DNA of 64,000 nt, from the NCBI GenBank assembly GCA_944383545.1, contig CALWPY010000004.1, forward strand, positions 174,434 through 238,433, read 5' to 3'. The notes under the pieces were generated by a model that saw only the letters and a list, made by a program, of their open reading frames with translations, had not been told where the DNA came from and did no database searches. A program made the translations under genes and the position numbers. Below, piece by piece: positions 61,512-64,000 of the stretch; position 1 is the first letter of the stretch, and each line of letters starts with the position of its first letter. This stretch comes from an uncultured Lachnospiraceae bacterium (lineage in GTDB: Bacteria; Bacillota; Clostridia; Lachnospirales; Lachnospiraceae).

Positions 61512-63165
61512 TTGAATTTTCCTCCTTTTCATAATATCCGCCCTGTAAACCAATCAAAAAGGCATACCCATATTCCTGAAATGATTCTTTATCTTCTAAA
61601 AGCCTAATAAAAGAATTAGGAATACACAGTTTTGTAGAACAATAAACCCTCATAATAACGTCCATAAACCTGGCAACATCGCAAACCGACAAAGCATTTA
61701 AAAGTTTATATACCGTCCCCCTTATACATGCATCATCCGATGTACCTTTTGAAGCTAATAATTCTTTTCTCAATTCATATCCGCTTTTCTTAACATAATT
61801 CAGCTCCATTTTTACACCTCCTATTTTTTTCTTTTCTTTCTGTATCATATTTATCCTGGCTTGTATGTTATATACCCGTGTTGCCATATATACAATTGAA
61901 TTTGTTTCCAATGCCATTTTAAGTAATTTATTAATCAGCGAATATTGGTTATGATAATTTAAAATATTTAAAACAACACTTTCATGAACATTTGTACCAT
62001 TTTTAATATATGGACGTTCACTAATCTTCATTAAATTTTTTTGAATAACCCCATCATTTAATATCATAAGAATGTCTTTGCTAATGACATCGAAAGTGTA
62101 TCTATCACTTTCGTCCCTTCCTCTAGTGATTATCTGAATATTAGACAGTTCTCTTGACTTTTCATCCAGCAACACATTTAAAGCCCTTGCTATCCACGAT
62201 GAATACTTCTCATCTTCCTTTTTTTCTGAAGTTTCTTTAACTTTTCCGCTTTTTTTATTGGAAATTATTAATTGGTTAATATTATTGTTTGCGTTAACAA
62301 ATAAAAACTTATCCCCTATTAGTTGAAATCCAAGCGGAACCAACGAATACACAAATGCGCAAACAGGACATAGATATGCATCAACTTTACAATTCCAAAA
62401 CGCCGACTTTTTTCTTGCCAAATCATCAGCCTGTTCCTTCATAAAAGCTATTGACACTTTTTCCTTTGAAGCTATCAACGAATTGCAGTCAATACACATT
62501 TCCTTAGCTTTTTTATGTTCTGTTGTTATGTATTTTTTTAACGGCTGTGAAAAATCATTATCAAAAACTTCACGCATATTTTTAGATGCATTCGCTCTAA
62601 GTAAAAAACTCTTTCCTTCCCAAAATTTATTTATGTAATTATAAATAATACTTTTCATGGAAAAAGTTTCCTTGCATAATGGTTGCTCAAGAAATTCTTT
62701 TAATTCAATTAAACGTTTCCGAAGTTCTTCTTTCTCCATACTTTCTTTTAACTTTTTTGCCATCAACTGTTCATAAACCTGCGGATTGTTAATTTGGGCT
62801 TTTATATTTTCAAATCCTGATTTATAGCTATTAGACAATAGTTTATCATTCAAAAACTTCAGATCTTCTTTACATTCATTTTGCTTCCAATCACTTAATT
62901 CTATTTTTTCAAGAATATTTTTAATCTTATCCAGTGCTGTTTTATATACTGTATCAGATCCATAGCATTTAATGAAAGCTTTAAAATACATGTCTGTCCA
63001 GTCAGACACTTCTATAAATTCACGAGTAATCCACATTGACTGACAATCATCGGTAAAGCCATATTCTATGCCATTCTCAGCTTCAGACACCTCCAACATA
63101 TAATTCAATCCCACTATTCCCGCGTTTTTAAGAAAGTCTCCAACTGGAATATAAATTTTATCCAA
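61504..63165 (-). CDS. cas8a1: CRISPR-associated large subunit Cas8 (Cst1, CXXC-CXXC)
   Basis: This 553-aa protein has two CxxC pairs, MCIDCNS (Cys 224/227) and LCPVCAF (Cys 266/269), the zinc-finger layout of Cst1/Cas8a1, the large subunit that reads the PAM in Tneap-type I-B Cascade. The rest is helical with no other motif I know. The start is TTG 63165, with AAAGGAGG 7 bases upstream; no ATG is as well placed. The small subunit may come from an internal start of this gene, as shown for other I-B systems. Confidence 0.9.
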   Translation of the reverse strand: MDKIYIPVGDFLKNAGIVGLNYMLEVSEAENGIEYGFTDDCQSMWITREFIEVSDWTDMYFKAFIKCYGSDTVYKTALDKIKNILEKIELSDWKQNECKEDLKFLNDKLLSNSYKSGFENIKAQINNPQVYEQLMAKKLKESMEKEELRKRLIELKEFLEQPLCKETFSMKSIIYNYINKFWEGKSFLLRANASKNMREVFDNDFSQPLKKYITTEHKKAKEMCIDCNSLIASKEKVSIAFMKEQADDLARKKSAFWNCKVDAYLCPVCAFVYSLVPLGFQLIGDKFLFVNANNNINQLIISNKKSGKVKETSEKKEDEKYSSWIARALNVLLDEKSRELSNIQIITRGRDESDRYTFDVISKDILMILNDGVIQKNLMKISERPYIKNGTNVHESVVLNILNYHNQYSLINKLLKMALETNSIVYMATRVYNIQARINMIQKEKKKIGGVKMELNYVKKSGYELRKELLASKGTSDDACIRGTVYKLLNALSVCDVARFMDVIMRVYCSTKLCIPNSFIRLLEDKESFQEYGYAFLIGLQGGYYEKEENSNE

Positions 63166-63183
63166 CTTTTTTCCTCCTTTCTT

Positions 63184-63906
63184 CTAACCTATTACTTTGA
63201 ACTTTCCATGACCTTCAGATCTCCTAACCCCCAAGCCTGCTAAACATAAAACATTTAGAAGACTGCAGGAGCCACATAATTTATAGATTCCTATTGAAGC
63301 ATCTGTGTTTCTTCCGAATACAGGAATTATTACTTTTTTACCTTTAATAGTCTGAATTGAAAAATCATCAACGGAAACGTCTATACCGGTCCTTTCAATA
63401 AATATCCTAATATTATCCTTCAAAGTCGATTCAAATCCGTCTGTATCAAATGTATAATAAATATCTGAATTATCATTTGAATTATGTCTTCTTACGAGTA
63501 GCGGACTCTGAATTTTAATAACAATTTCATTATCCTTTATTTCATCCAGTTTTTGCATATAAATTGACACAAGCTGCATAGAATTATTTTTTATCGGATA
63601 TTTTTTTAACTTCATTAATTGAAAAGCATTAAACCAATGAAACATTTCTACCTGATTTGAATCAGAAAATAACAAAGTAAATTCCTTTTTATCAAGTATT
63701 ATCTTTCCGTCCTTGAATTTGGCACCTTGTAAATGATAAGAAAATGTATATTGCTTTATTATTGATTTAGATTTATCATAAAAACTATTAAACAAACTCT
63801 CATCATAGTTTAACATTGCCGATTTTAAAAAGCTGACAATTAATTTATCCATTTCCCTTGGTAAAAATTCATGTTCAAGCCTAAATAACATTTTAAAATG
63901 AAACAT
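63184..63906 (-). CDS. cas6: CRISPR RNA endonuclease Cas6
   Basis: This 240-aa RAMP nuclease cuts the CRISPR transcript in each repeat. The C-terminal glycine-rich loop GLGVRRSEGHGKFKVIG is characteristic of Cas6. A central segment IKIQSPLLVRRHN is also typical. It is the first gene of the cas operon. Likely catalytic residues are His in the N-terminal part, but I cannot assign them surely. Confidence 0.94.
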   Translation of the reverse strand: MFHFKMLFRLEHEFLPREMDKLIVSFLKSAMLNYDESLFNSFYDKSKSIIKQYTFSYHLQGAKFKDGKIILDKKEFTLLFSDSNQVEMFHWFNAFQLMKLKKYPIKNNSMQLVSIYMQKLDEIKDNEIVIKIQSPLLVRRHNSNDNSDIYYTFDTDGFESTLKDNIRIFIERTGIDVSVDDFSIQTIKGKKVIIPVFGRNTDASIGIYKLCGSCSLLNVLCLAGLGVRRSEGHGKFKVIG

Positions 63907-63916
63907 CGCTTTTTTC

Positions 63917-63974
63917 CTCCTTTCTACTACAATATATTTATGGTTAATATACCTAACAACCAGTTAGGTTGTTA
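63917..63974 (-). promoter_or_regulatory. cas operon promoter with palindromic operator
   Basis: On the minus strand: -35 TTGTTA (63954-63959), 17-base spacer, -10 TATATT (63931-63936), and AAGGAGG at 63916-63922 almost at the start of the message. A perfect inverted repeat TAACAACC-AGTTA-GGTTGTTA (63954-63974) overlaps the -35. The block 63917-63949 is 32/33 identical to 41226-41258. Confidence 0.75.
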
Positions 63975-64000
63975 TCCATCTCGTTGCTTAAGCTGTATAA

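Overview
The window is low-GC, Gram-positive DNA. The gene families suggest a strict or near-strict anaerobe of the Clostridia, most likely Lachnospiraceae. Pointers are a desulfoferrodoxin-type superoxide reductase, a Cst-type I-B CRISPR system, split transketolase genes, AraC/YesL-type sugar ABC operons, a CIRCE-controlled Hsp20 and strong AGGAGG ribosome binding sites. The genus cannot be fixed from the sequence alone.

Layout. 1-14000 is a pentose/hemicellulose locus: a WYL-type regulator (cut by the window edge), split transketolase, TalC-type transaldolase, xylulokinase, an L-fucose/L-arabinose-isomerase-like enzyme and a DUF4867 protein run leftward. A divergent AraC regulator follows, then a leftward GH43 glycosidase and a sugar ABC transporter. 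Imported xylo/arabino-oligosaccharides would be cut by GH43, isomerised, phosphorylated and passed to the non-oxidative pentose phosphate pathway. Similar motifs before both operons may be AraC sites. 14240-19181 is a leftward two-component system with a MacB/FtsX-type ABC exporter. 19306-23969 is a trehalose PTS locus (treA, treP, divergent treR) with three matching operators. 24004-27576 carries a MATE pump, desulfoferrodoxin and a CoA-disulfide-reductase-like flavoprotein with a rhodanese domain.

27760-31730 is an AT-rich island of small helical proteins, a lipoprotein, a probable immunity protein and several broken genes. It looks like a decaying type VII secretion (LXG/DUF4176) module. 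After an 82-bp tandem repeat with strong hairpins comes gltX, then a period-53 array of ACGGT/ACCGT inverted pairs that begins with the gltX terminator. 33934-37601 is an ABC-2 exporter behind a broken LytTR regulator. 37811-52160 holds single genes and short operons: citrate synthase, Hsp20, two flavodoxin-fold proteins, YoaK, an ammonium channel fused to a PII domain, an amino-acid ABC transporter with fused binding protein and permease, MATE, tandem GNAT, LysR and a Rieske flavoprotein.

52377-63974 is a complete type I-B CRISPR-Cas locus. The leftward operon cas6-cas8(cst1)-cas7-cas5-cas3-cas4-cas1-cas2 is followed by a leader and an array of 48 identical 30-bp repeats with 47 spacers. Several spacers can be read: one carries the motif A of a protein-primed family B DNA polymerase, two hit the same Ig-like coding segment from opposite strands, and two are diverged copies of each other. 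The cas promoter shares a 33-bp block (32 matches) with the promoter of a flavodoxin operon 23 kb away and overlaps a perfect 8-bp inverted repeat.

Nothing here is clearly a wholly new system. The best candidates for new biology are the decaying type VII module, the xylose-type operon with a non-XylA isomerase, the period-53 repeat array and the shared cas promoter block. No tRNA or rRNA gene was recognised.
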